NCBI GenBank assembly: GCA_007119075.1
Contig: SKQJ01000312.1
Span: 1-11,341, forward strand
Direction: 5' to 3'
Source: Bacteroidales bacterium
GTDB lineage: Bacteria > Bacteroidota > Bacteroidia > Bacteroidales > PUMT01
Length of the DNA stretch: 11,341 bases
Position 1 is the stretch's first letter. Each line of letters starts with the position of its first letter. Both the position numbers and the translations under genes were made by a program. The notes under the pieces were generated by a model that did not search any database, was not told where the DNA came from, and saw only the letters and a program-made list of their open reading frames with translations. Below are positions 1 to 6,466 of this stretch, in pieces.

Positions 1-38
1 AAAAAAGAGGCTGCCTTCAGCGAATAAGCGGTGAAGGC
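1..38 (-). terminator. Second terminator-like hairpin sharing a 16-nt repeat
   Basis: Bases 1-16 repeat exactly at 67-82 (A6 followed by GAGGCTGCCT). Here the stem is GCCTTCA / TGAAGGC (13-19 with 32-38), followed on the minus strand by AGCCTC and six T. It could be a back-up terminator behind the one at 66-99, or the degraded second copy of a repeated terminator element. GCAGCC at 55-60 could also pair with GGCTGC at 9-14 or 75-80, so the fold is uncertain. Confidence 0.4.
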
Positions 39-65
39 GTGTTTCCCTGTGGTTGCAGCCGAACC

Positions 66-99
66 AAAAAAAGAGGCTGCCTGCAACAGACAGCCTCTT
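66..99 (-). terminator. Intrinsic terminator of the superoxide dismutase gene
   Basis: Reading the minus strand, a 9-bp stem AAGAGGCTG / CAGCCTCTT (99-91 with 79-71) is followed directly by seven T (72-66). After one mismatch the stem continues with CTG/CAG (81-83 with 87-89) around a three-base loop. It lies about 30 bp past the stop codon of the minus-strand sod gene, where its terminator is expected. Confidence 0.85.
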
Positions 100-128
100 C
101 CGGAATCCGGGCAGGGATGTATAAGGCG

Positions 129-860
129 TTACGCCTTTTTTAATCTTTCCGATACTTCTCCCCAATCAATCACGTTCCAGAACGCAGAAATATAGTCGCC
201 TCTTCTGTTCTGGTACTTCAAATAATAGGCATGTTCCCACACATCAATGCCCAGGATCGGAGTGCCCTTTTCCCCGGAAGGGACAACATCCATCAGAGGG
301 TTGTCCTGGTTCGGTGTCGATGTCACCATCAGATTGCCGTTTCTTGCTACCAGCCACGCCCAGCCCGAGCCGAACCGGGTGGAGGCGGCACTGGAAAATT
401 TCTCCCGGAATGAGCCGAATGAGCCGAAATCACGTTCTATGGCAGAGAGCAAATCGCCCTTGGGTTCGCCTCCCCCCCTTGGCGACATGATCTTCCAGAA
501 CAGATCATGGTTAAAATGGCCGCCGCCGTTGTTCCTTACCGCGACAGGAAAATCGGAGATGTTCTCCATTATCGATACCAGGGACCTCCCTTCGCCCGAT
601 CCCTCAAGTGCCTGATTCAGGTTATTCACATAGCCTGCATGATGCCTGCTGTGATGGATCTCCATGGTTTTAGAGTCAATGTGGGGCTCGAGAGCGTCAT
701 AAGCGTATGGAAGCCTGGTGAGCTCGTACTTTTCCTGCTCCCGGAAAGCTCCCGTGGCCGGAAGGGCCGGTTCATCATAGCCCGCCCTTGAAATAAGCGG
801 ATATGAGAATAGACCTGCCATGCCGGTCAGGCTTGTTTTTAAGAAAGTTCTTTTATCCAT
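129..860 (-). CDS. sodA: Exported Fe/Mn superoxide dismutase, Mn-type signature
   Basis: This enzyme converts superoxide to hydrogen peroxide and oxygen. The catalytic domain covers about residues 45-243 and is full length for the Fe/Mn SOD family. By alignment from memory to E. coli MnSOD, the metal ligands are His69 (MEIHH), His118 (GGGHFNH), Asp206 and His210 (DVWEH). The Gly-Gly before HFNH and Gln185 in the NQD motif are the Mn-type arrangement rather than the Fe-type, although a cambialistic enzyme cannot be excluded. The first ~27 residues are additional to cytosolic SODs. They begin MDKRTFLKTS and continue into a hydrophobic stretch, resembling a Tat signal with Lys-Arg in place of Arg-Arg, which implies a periplasmic enzyme. 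The gene stands alone, with its own terminator and a divergent neighbour 318 bp away. The family is certain; export and metal are inferred. The symbol could equally be sodB. Confidence 0.95.
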   Translation of the reverse strand: MDKRTFLKTSLTGMAGLFSYPLISRAGYDEPALPATGAFREQEKYELTRLPYAYDALEPHIDSKTMEIHHSRHHAGYVNNLNQALEGSGEGRSLVSIMENISDFPVAVRNNGGGHFNHDLFWKIMSPRGGGEPKGDLLSAIERDFGSFGSFREKFSSAASTRFGSGWAWLVARNGNLMVTSTPNQDNPLMDVVPSGEKGTPILGIDVWEHAYYLKYQNRRGDYISAFWNVIDWGEVSERLKKA

Positions 861-1178
861 GACGGATGGTTTTAAAAATGAGTTAATAATTTATTCAGTT
901 TCTTTAAAAACAACAGAATATAGCTTTATTTGTTCAAATCTGTTTATACTCCTTTTTCTCATGCTTAAACAATACAGGCAGCCCGGGATCCTTGCCTGGT
1001 GTTTTCGTTTGTCAGCAAAAACCCGCCCCCTCTGATAAATAACCGGTTATTTATGGAAAACGGCCTTTTTTTGTAACCTAAATCCTTTCGGCATCGTTAA
1101 TTAGAGTATTAAAAAGCGATGCAGATCAAACATCTATGCCAGGCTTATTGAAAGATTATATTTTATGAATTATTGGAT
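861..1178. other. Divergent intergenic region between sod and porP
   Basis: This 318-bp non-coding stretch separates the start codons of the minus-strand sod and the plus-strand porP-like gene, so it should hold both promoters. I found no convincing pair of Bacteroidota -33 TTTG and -7 TAnnTTTG boxes for either gene. It contains a 6-bp hairpin, CAGGCA at 975-980 with TGCCTG at 993-998, followed by a T-rich stretch, and a perfect palindrome at 1035-1054. A short open frame crossing 820-1035 has no recognisable protein features and overlaps the sod start, so I treat it as non-coding. Confidence 0.6.
1035..1054. promoter_or_regulatory. Perfect 20-bp palindrome, candidate operator
   Basis: ATAAATAACCGGTTATTTAT is identical to its own reverse complement over all 20 bases, and the flanking bases break the symmetry. 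Gap-free even symmetry around a central CG suits a dimeric DNA-binding protein better than a terminator. The LacI family often uses such sites, though this assignment is only inference. It lies about 125 bp upstream of the porP-like start and 175 bp upstream of the sod start, so it could serve either gene. As RNA it could form an 8-bp AT-rich stem with a CCGG loop, but no T-run follows directly. Confidence 0.5.
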
Positions 1179-2186
1179 ATGACGAGGATCAGGCGATTTT
1201 CTGTTTGTTTGTTTTTTCTGGTTTTTTTCTTTTTCGGTCTCAGGGGACAGGACCCTCAATTTTCGCAGTTCTATGCAAATCCCTTATATCTTGCCCCTTC
1301 TTTTGCAGGACTGACCGAGGGAAGCAGGATCGGCGCAAATTACCGGAACCAGTGGCCGCAGCTGCCCGGAAAATTTGTTACCTATACCTTCTCATACGAT
1401 CACTGGTTTGACAATTTCAACAGCGGTGCAGGTATTTTGCTGCTGCGCGACCAGGCCGGAAGCGGGAATCTGCGGACTACAAACATCGGGGTACAGTACG
1501 CTTATGATTTCCCCATTAACCAGGAATGGCATATGAGGCCGGGAGCTCATTTTTTTTATACGGAACGGGCTATTGATTTTGACAAGCTGATCTTCAACGA
1601 TCAGCTCACTCCCGGGGGACAAAGACCCACCAGTATAGAAGTCCCTCCGCTCAGCAGGAGGGGGGGGATAGATTTTTCAGCCTCTGCCATGGTGTATTCT
1701 GCGCAATACTGGCTTGGTTTTGCAGTCGACCACATGCTCAGGCCCAACCATTCTCTGTATGAATTCGAGGGAGAAGATTTTTTCAATGCATTTGTTCCCG
1801 TAAAATATTCCGTTTTCGGCGGAACTAAGTTTACCGTCACCGGAAGGACTATCAGAAGGCTTGAGGAGAGCCTCCAGATGGCATTCCTTTACAAACAGCA
1901 AGGGCCGTTCAACCAGCTCGACCTCGGACTATACTGGTATAAGAGCCCGCTGGTTCTCGGCGCCTGGTACCGCGGACTTCCCGGTTTAAGCACCGGGGGA
2001 CAGGATGCGGTGATATTTCTGCTCGGATACAAGATCGATCAGTTTAATATAGGCTACAGTTTTGATTTTCCCATATCCCATCTGCTGGGATCAACCAGGG
2101 GGGCCCATGAGATTTCGCTTACCTATTCATGGACTTCTATCCGTATTCCCAAAAAGCCGAGAATGATCCCCTGCCCGGAATTCTGA
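1179..2186 (+). CDS. PorP/SprF-family outer-membrane protein (type IX secretion/gliding)
   Basis: PorP/SprF proteins are outer-membrane beta-barrel-like proteins of Bacteroidota that take part in type IX secretion (PorP) or in surface delivery of gliding adhesins (SprF). The diagnostic part is the mature N-terminus: after a signal peptide (MTRIRRF, then a Phe/Leu-rich core to about residue 20) comes QDPQFSQFYANPLYLAPSFAG, the family hallmark, at about 24-44. Alternating aromatic and hydrophobic strands then run to the C-terminus (335 aa, a normal length). I chose ATG at 1179; an in-frame TTG two codons upstream (1173) is less likely. No adhesin or other T9SS gene adjoins it. Bacteroidota usually carry several paralogues, so equating it with the core PorP is not justified. 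A run of eight G lies at 1660-1667. Confidence 0.9.
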   Translation: MTRIRRFSVCLFFLVFFFFGLRGQDPQFSQFYANPLYLAPSFAGLTEGSRIGANYRNQWPQLPGKFVTYTFSYDHWFDNFNSGAGILLLRDQAGSGNLRTTNIGVQYAYDFPINQEWHMRPGAHFFYTERAIDFDKLIFNDQLTPGGQRPTSIEVPPLSRRGGIDFSASAMVYSAQYWLGFAVDHMLRPNHSLYEFEGEDFFNAFVPVKYSVFGGTKFTVTGRTIRRLEESLQMAFLYKQQGPFNQLDLGLYWYKSPLVLGAWYRGLPGLSTGGQDAVIFLLGYKIDQFNIGYSFDFPISHLLGSTRGAHEISLTYSWTSIRIPKKPRMIPCPEF

Positions 2187-2210
2187 TCTTTTTTTCAGAC
2201 CTTTTCCGGG
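2174..2210 (+). terminator. Possible terminator overlapping the porP-like stop codon
   Basis: CCCGGAA (2174-2180) can pair with TTCCGGG (2204-2210), and inside it CTGA (2183-2186) with TCAG (2195-2198). A broken T-rich stretch follows from 2220. The stem includes the last codons and the stop of the porP-like gene. The T-run is not immediate, so this is a weak candidate. Confidence 0.3.
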
Positions 2211-2330
2211 GTACCTGACTTTTTAACTTTCTTTATAATTGCTTCAGTTTTTTTTGGTTGCGATTTCAATAAAAATCTTGTACGTTTGTGCACTTTCCGT
2301 GCAGCAATAATCTTCCTGCAACGGTATATG

Positions 2331-2338
2331 TATTTTTG
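2331..2338 (+). promoter_or_regulatory. Candidate -7 box (TAnnTTTG) for the ompH-like gene
   Basis: TATTTTTG fits the Bacteroidota sigma-factor -7 consensus TAnnTTTG. It lies 67 bp before the ompH-like start codon, which would give a leader of roughly 60 nt. No clear TTTG is present at the expected -33 position (around 2306-2310), so the call rests on one box in AT-rich sequence. Confidence 0.3.
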
Positions 2339-2346
2339 GTTTTTAT

Positions 2347-2386
2347 TCGTTTACTTATTTCGTTTAGTATCTCGTTTACTTATTTC
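2347..2386 (+). repeat. 15-bp direct repeat in the ompH-like leader
   Basis: TCGTTTACTTATTTC occurs exactly twice, at 2347-2361 and 2372-2386, with a 25-bp period. Part of the motif (CGTTTA) also appears between them at 2361-2366. The pair lies between the candidate promoter box and the start codon at 2405, so it may be a tandem binding site or a leader RNA element. It may also be chance in T-rich DNA. Confidence 0.5.
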
Positions 2387-2404
2387 AATAAATAAATTAT
2401 CCCG

Positions 2405-3013
2405 ATGAAGAATGTATCGTTGATTGCCAATGTCGTGCTTGGTGCAGCCGTAGCGGTGCTCTATGTATTGCATTTCACAGCGGCAGGAACACCTGAGATT
2501 GCCAGTAATGAACGGATTGAACGGGGCGAATACCTGCCGTCTTCAACAAACATTGTTTATGTCAATTTCGACACCCTGCTGAATAATTATGACATGTTCT
2601 TCGATCTGCAGAAGGAATTTCTTGCAAAGCAGCAGAAGCTGGAGGCAGAGCTTACCCGCAGCTCGCGTTCCTATGAACGGCAGGTAGGCGATTTCCAGGA
2701 TAAAGTCCAGAAAGGGCTTGTTACCCGTTCCGAGGCCCAGCAGCTGGAAATGCAGCTTATGCAGCTTCAGCAGGAGCTCATCGGACAAAGGGATGAATTT
2801 ACCCAGGAACTCATGGAGGAGGAGCAGGTAATGAACAGGAGGCTGCAGCACAGCATCTATGACTTTCTTGAAGAATACAACAGCAATCACAATTATCAGT
2901 ATATATTGAGCCACTCCTTCGGAGGCCCTTTTCTTTACACCTCCAGAGACCTGAATATCACAAGGGAGGTGCTTGAGGGGCTCAATAAAAAGTACAGGGA
3001 AAACAAGAGATAA
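2405..3013 (+). CDS. OmpH/Skp-like periplasmic coiled-coil protein
   Basis: The OmpH/Skp family comprises periplasmic chaperones that hold unfolded outer-membrane proteins on their way to the Bam complex. The N-terminus (MKNVSLIANVVLGAAVAVLYVLHF) is a hydrophobic segment that could be a signal or an uncleaved membrane anchor. I see no clear lipobox. The family entry motif follows at about 50-63 (IVYVNFDTLLNNYD), then a long Gln/Glu/Lys-rich coiled coil at about 66-150, and a C-terminal segment including YILSHSFGGPFLYT and DLNITREVLEGLNKKY, all typical of Bacteroidota OmpH-like proteins. At 202 aa it is of ordinary size. The gene is followed 13 bp later by a glycosyltransferase and is probably co-transcribed with it. 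Its link to the upstream porP-like gene (218 bp away) is unclear; both concern the outer membrane. Chaperone activity is inferred from the family. Confidence 0.88.
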   Translation: MKNVSLIANVVLGAAVAVLYVLHFTAAGTPEIASNERIERGEYLPSSTNIVYVNFDTLLNNYDMFFDLQKEFLAKQQKLEAELTRSSRSYERQVGDFQDKVQKGLVTRSEAQQLEMQLMQLQQELIGQRDEFTQELMEEEQVMNRRLQHSIYDFLEEYNSNHNYQYILSHSFGGPFLYTSRDLNITREVLEGLNKKYRENKR

Positions 3014-3026
3014 CGGATGGCCTGCC

Positions 3027-4289
3027 ATGGGCTTTGCCACATCTTACCTTCAGCGTCACAGCTATTTCGGGCCCTTTATTCCCGTTCCGCCCCGGGACAG
3101 CACCTCGTTGATCGTGGTCATACCCTGTTACAATGAGCCCGGTATTCTTGATTCTATTGTTTCGTTGTACAAGGCAGCCCGGCCCTCCTTTCCGGTCGAG
3201 GTGATAGTCGTGGTTAATTCTCCGCTGGGAACTGACAGGGCAGCCGTGCTTCAGAACGAAAGAACCCTCCATCAGGTCAGCCGCTGGAGCGCACAGCATT
3301 CCGATCCTGATTTTGCAGTTCACGCAATCGACGTGCCTCCTTTCCCGGTAAAGCATGCAGGTGCCGGATTTGCCCGGAAAACCGGGATGGATGAGGCGGC
3401 TGGCCGGTTTGATCTCCTGAACAACGAAAGAGGAATAATAGCCTCGTTCGATGCCGATTCTACATGTGATCCGAATTATTTTACTGAACTAGAAAAATGC
3501 TTTTCCGATGACCGGACAAACGGGTGCACCGTTCATTTCGAACACCCCCTGCACCACCCCGGGAACCCGATACTCAATAATCCTATTGTGAAATATGAGC
3601 TGTATCTCAGGTATTTTGTCGAGGCTATGAGATATTCAGGTTTTCCCTGGTCGTTTCACACAATCGGAAGCTGTTTCGCTGTTAATTCGGGTGTTTATGC
3701 ACGGCAGGGAGGAATGAACCGGAAGAAGGCAGGCGAGGACTTCTATTTTTTGCACAAGCTGTTTCCGTTGGGAAATTTCACCGAGCTCAATTCCACAAGG
3801 GTAATTCCTTCAGCCAGGATATCCGACAGACTGCCCTTCGGGACCGGGGCGGCAATGAGAAGGCTTCTGGGAACCCATGGTGAGCTGCCGACATATCCGC
3901 CGGAATCTTTTGAAGAGCTGTCGGATGTTTTCGGTGCCATTGAAGCTTTTTACCGGGCGGATGACAATGCCATCAGCGATATTACAGGGCATTTCTCGCC
4001 CTGCATGCTCGAATACCTTGCCCTGAAGGGTTTCGCTGAGGCCGTTGTGCAGGCAAACAATAATTCGGCAAGCCCGGGAGCTTTCAGGAAAAGATTTTTT
4101 ATCTGGTTCAACGGCCTTCGGATTCTCCAGTATCTGAATTTTGCCCGTAGCCATGGCAGACAGGACCTTCCTGTGTCGGAGGCTGCGGGGGCGCTTCTTG
4201 AGAGAAAGGGTTTGATTCCGGAAAAAACGGAAACAGGCCTGCTGTTCCAATACAGGACAATGCAAAGGGAAAAAGCATGGAAATGCTGA
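3027..4289 (+). CDS. Family 2 glycosyltransferase, soluble
   Basis: A GT-A fold transferase, expected to move a sugar from a nucleotide donor to an unknown acceptor. The N-terminal Rossmann-like start is LIVVIPCYNEPGILDSIVSL (residues 28-47), and the metal/nucleotide-binding DXD motif is Asp142-Ala-Asp144 in ASFDADSTCDPNYF. An acceptor-side region around GSCFAVNSGVYARQGGM and the acidic Gly-Glu-Asp (236-238), a likely site for the general base, follow. Next comes SDRLPFGTG (266-274) and a helical C-terminal tail of about 120 residues. There is no signal peptide or membrane helix, so it should act in the cytoplasm. I chose ATG at 3027 over an upstream in-frame TTG at 2973, because the former starts just before the conserved domain and avoids overlapping the ompH-like gene. 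It has 420 residues and an intact frame. Substrate and pathway cannot be told; no cell-wall or polysaccharide cluster surrounds it. Confidence 0.85.
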   Translation: MGFATSYLQRHSYFGPFIPVPPRDSTSLIVVIPCYNEPGILDSIVSLYKAARPSFPVEVIVVVNSPLGTDRAAVLQNERTLHQVSRWSAQHSDPDFAVHAIDVPPFPVKHAGAGFARKTGMDEAAGRFDLLNNERGIIASFDADSTCDPNYFTELEKCFSDDRTNGCTVHFEHPLHHPGNPILNNPIVKYELYLRYFVEAMRYSGFPWSFHTIGSCFAVNSGVYARQGGMNRKKAGEDFYFLHKLFPLGNFTELNSTRVIPSARISDRLPFGTGAAMRRLLGTHGELPTYPPESFEELSDVFGAIEAFYRADDNAISDITGHFSPCMLEYLALKGFAEAVVQANNNSASPGAFRKRFFIWFNGLRILQYLNFARSHGRQDLPVSEAAGALLERKGLIPEKTETGLLFQYRTMQREKAWKC

Positions 4290-4291
4290 GA

Positions 4292-4591
4292 TCAGTCCTC
4301 GAACTCAATGATGAATATATCTTCGTTGGTGCGTTTCATCAGGTATTGTTCCCGGGCGAATTTTTCAAGGTTATCGCTGTCGGTTTTAAGTTCCTTAAGG
4401 CGGGTTGAGTCACGGGTGATCCTGGTTTTAAAATACTCTTTGTCCCTTTCAAACTGACGGATCTCCCTGGCACTGATGAATCGGTCCACCAGGTTGTTGC
4501 GGTCAAAAAAAAGGATCCATACAAAAAAAACAATCAGCGTGAGAATGAATTTGTTTTTAAGATAAGGGAGTATTTTTTTCCAGATTCTCAT
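4292..4591 (-). CDS. FtsB/DivIC-family septum formation initiator
   Basis: A small bitopic protein of the division machinery; FtsB/DivIC works with FtsL and FtsQ/DivIB at the septum. The 99 residues show the family layout: a short basic cytoplasmic tail (MRIWKKILPYLKNK), one membrane helix at about 14-30 (ILTLIVFFVWILFF), a charged coiled coil at about 36-78, and the C-terminal box AREQYLMKRTNEDIFIIEFED (79-99), which is typical of Bacteroidota members. It lies 91 bp downstream of pruA on the same strand, possibly with its own promoter (-7 box at 4619-4626). Its stop is 2 bp from the stop of the convergent glycosyltransferase gene. The family is clear; I give no symbol because FtsB and DivIC cannot be separated by reading. 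Confidence 0.9.
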   Translation of the reverse strand: MRIWKKILPYLKNKFILTLIVFFVWILFFDRNNLVDRFISAREIRQFERDKEYFKTRITRDSTRLKELKTDSDNLEKFAREQYLMKRTNEDIFIIEFED

Positions 4592-4618
4592 TGTTGAACC
4601 TTGTCAGCGGGTTACATG

Positions 4619-4626
4619 CAAAAATA
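4619..4626 (-). promoter_or_regulatory. Candidate -7 box for the ftsB-like gene
   Basis: On the minus strand the sequence reads TATTTTTG, matching TAnnTTTG, and lies 27 bp before the ATG at 4591. It is the same octamer as the one upstream of the ompH-like gene. No matching -33 TTTG is visible at the right spacing, so a separate promoter for this gene is plausible but unproven. Confidence 0.3.
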
Positions 4627-4682
4627 AGACAAAAAACGCACAGTATTGCCCGTTCCCCTATCTTTTTATCAACATCAAAGGG

Positions 4683-6314
4683 TCAATCATCTTCAAGATG
4701 GGGATAGCGGTAATCCTCCGGCGGCAGAAATGATTCTTTTATGGTGCGCGGAGATACCCAGCGGTACAGGTTCAGGATCGAGCCCGCCTTGTCGTTGGTG
4801 CCTGAAGCCCTGGAGCCTCCGAAAGGCTGGTGGCCCACCACCGATCCGGTGGGCTTGTCATTTATATAGAAATTTCCTGCAGCATTTACCAGTTTGCTTC
4901 CGGCAAGACTTATTGCGCTCCTGTCCCTTGCGAATACAGCCCCGGTAAGCCCGTAAACAGACGTGCGGTCAATCAGATCGAGCGTCTCTTCATATGCGTC
5001 ATCCTCGAAAACGTATATAGTAAGGATCGGGCCGAATAACTCATGTATCATGGTAAAATAGCAGGGATCGGTGGTGAGGATGACAGTGGGTTCGATAAAA
5101 TAACCCTTGGTTTTGTCATAGCCTCCTCCGGCAATTATTTCCGCTTCATCGCTTTTCTTGACTTTTTCGATTACCTGTGTCAGTTTGGTGAATGCAGGTT
5201 CATCGATCACTGCGGTAATGAAATTTCCAAAATCTAAAGGTCCGCCGCTTTTGAAAGAGCTTATCTGACCCATCATATGGTTCCTTACTTCGCCCCAGAC
5301 TGACCTTGAGATATAAGCGCGCGAGGCGGCAGAACATTTCTGACCCTGGTATTCGAAAGCGCCTCTTGAAAGGGCTGTGGCCACCTGTGCAGGTTTTGCG
5401 GAAGCATGGGCCAGAACAAAGTCCTTGCCCCCGGTTTCTCCGACAATTCTGGGGTACGAGCGGTAAAGATGCAGGTTGTTTCCGATAGTTTTCCAGATAG
5501 TCCTGAAGACTCCGGTCGATCCTGTGAAATGGATCCCCGCAAAATCCCTGTGGGAAAAGATAATGTCGCCGGCTACAGGCCCGTCTGCATAGACCAGGTT
5601 GATAACCCCGTCGGGAAGGCCTGCCTCCCTAAGGACATCCATGATGACCCTTGCCGAATATACCTGGGTGTTGGCCGGTTTCCAGACCACCACATTGCCC
5701 ATCATCGCAGGTGCGGTGGGCAGATTGCCTGCAATTGCGGTGAAATTGAAAGGACTCAGGGCAAAAACAAAACCCTCCAGAGGCCTTTGTTCGATACGGT
5801 TCCAGGCATCCGGTGTCGATTTGGGCTGATGCATGAAAATTTCAGTCATATACTGGACATTGTACCTGAGGAAATCAACAAGCTCGCATACGGCGTCTAT
5901 TTCGGACTGATACACGGTTTTCGACTGACAGAGCATGGTGGCGGCATTTATTTTCGAACGGTATGGCCCTGCAATCAAACTGGCTGCCTTGAGGAATACA
6001 GCTGCCCGGTCCCTCCATGGCATAGCAGCCCATTTCCGGCGTGCCTGTAAAGCCGCGTTAACTGCCATTTTAACATGTTCTGCCTCTCCATGATGAAAAT
6101 AGCCGAGAGTGCGCGAGAGTTCATGCGGTGGGGAAATCCTTATTCTGTCACCCGTTCGGACCTCCCTTCCTCCTATATACATAGGGATGTCTTCCTCGCG
6201 CGACAAGGCGCGTTCAATTTCATTGCGGAGCTCCTCCCTTTCAGGGGTGCCGGGGGCATATGTCATGGGAGGCTCGTTAATTGCCTCCGGCACTGAATAA
6301 AGTCTCTGCTGCAT
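4683..6314 (-). CDS. pruA: L-glutamate gamma-semialdehyde (P5C) dehydrogenase
   Basis: This enzyme oxidises glutamate gamma-semialdehyde, in equilibrium with pyrroline-5-carboxylate, to glutamate with NAD+. It is the second step of proline breakdown (EC 1.2.1.88) and a cytoplasmic aldehyde dehydrogenase. The 543 residues match the stand-alone P5C dehydrogenase type found in Bacteroidota and in animals (ALDH4A1). Visible features include the N-terminal NEPPMTYAPGTPEREEL (13-29), which is specific to this group, Asn190 in SPFNF (oxyanion), the nucleotide-binding FTGSTGVF (263-270), general base Glu293 in VGETGGKDF, catalytic Cys327 in GQKCSAASR, and Glu425 in HELFGP. No proline dehydrogenase lies in the window or is fused to it. 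Upstream genes on the same strand form a TRAP transporter, but a 152-bp gap without a clear terminator separates them, so co-transcription is uncertain. Confidence 0.95.
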   Translation of the reverse strand: MQQRLYSVPEAINEPPMTYAPGTPEREELRNEIERALSREEDIPMYIGGREVRTGDRIRISPPHELSRTLGYFHHGEAEHVKMAVNAALQARRKWAAMPWRDRAAVFLKAASLIAGPYRSKINAATMLCQSKTVYQSEIDAVCELVDFLRYNVQYMTEIFMHQPKSTPDAWNRIEQRPLEGFVFALSPFNFTAIAGNLPTAPAMMGNVVVWKPANTQVYSARVIMDVLREAGLPDGVINLVYADGPVAGDIIFSHRDFAGIHFTGSTGVFRTIWKTIGNNLHLYRSYPRIVGETGGKDFVLAHASAKPAQVATALSRGAFEYQGQKCSAASRAYISRSVWGEVRNHMMGQISSFKSGGPLDFGNFITAVIDEPAFTKLTQVIEKVKKSDEAEIIAGGGYDKTKGYFIEPTVILTTDPCYFTMIHELFGPILTIYVFEDDAYEETLDLIDRTSVYGLTGAVFARDRSAISLAGSKLVNAAGNFYINDKPTGSVVGHQPFGGSRASGTNDKAGSILNLYRWVSPRTIKESFLPPEDYRYPHLEDD

Positions 6315-6466
6315 AATAAATCATGTTTTTAAGGTAAAAGGCAATGATCATTTTTCCTACAAGAGGGAACAACATATACTATATTTTGTTGAATTTTTTA
6401 TGCCGGGAAGTTATACGAATGACCATGTAAAATATGATTTGTCTGAGAAACGCGGATCGGACCGGG
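6315..6466. other. Spacer between dctM and pruA
   Basis: This 152-bp AT-rich spacer lies between two minus-strand genes. It holds an imperfect inverted repeat around CAACATATACTATATTTTGT (6370-6389), with outer arms CAACA and TGTTG. I find no strong terminator for dctM and no full promoter for pruA, so either readthrough or a weak promoter here is possible. Confidence 0.4.

Noticed and set aside
820..1035. Plus-strand open frame of 71 codons between sod and porP
   Set aside because: It overlaps the sod start region antisense, has no recognisable domain, and is low-complexity with a Phe/Leu-rich middle expected from AT-rich DNA.
2973..3026. Upstream TTG start for the glycosyltransferase
   Set aside because: It would overlap the ompH-like gene by 41 bp and adds a basic tail unlike the family; ATG 3027 is sufficient.
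5406..6050. Plus-strand open frame of 214 codons
   Set aside because: Antisense to the well-supported P5C dehydrogenase, with no domain of its own.
6370..6391. Imperfect inverted repeat upstream of pruA
   Set aside because: Only the outer five bases pair well and the inside is plain AT-rich sequence, so an operator claim is not supported.
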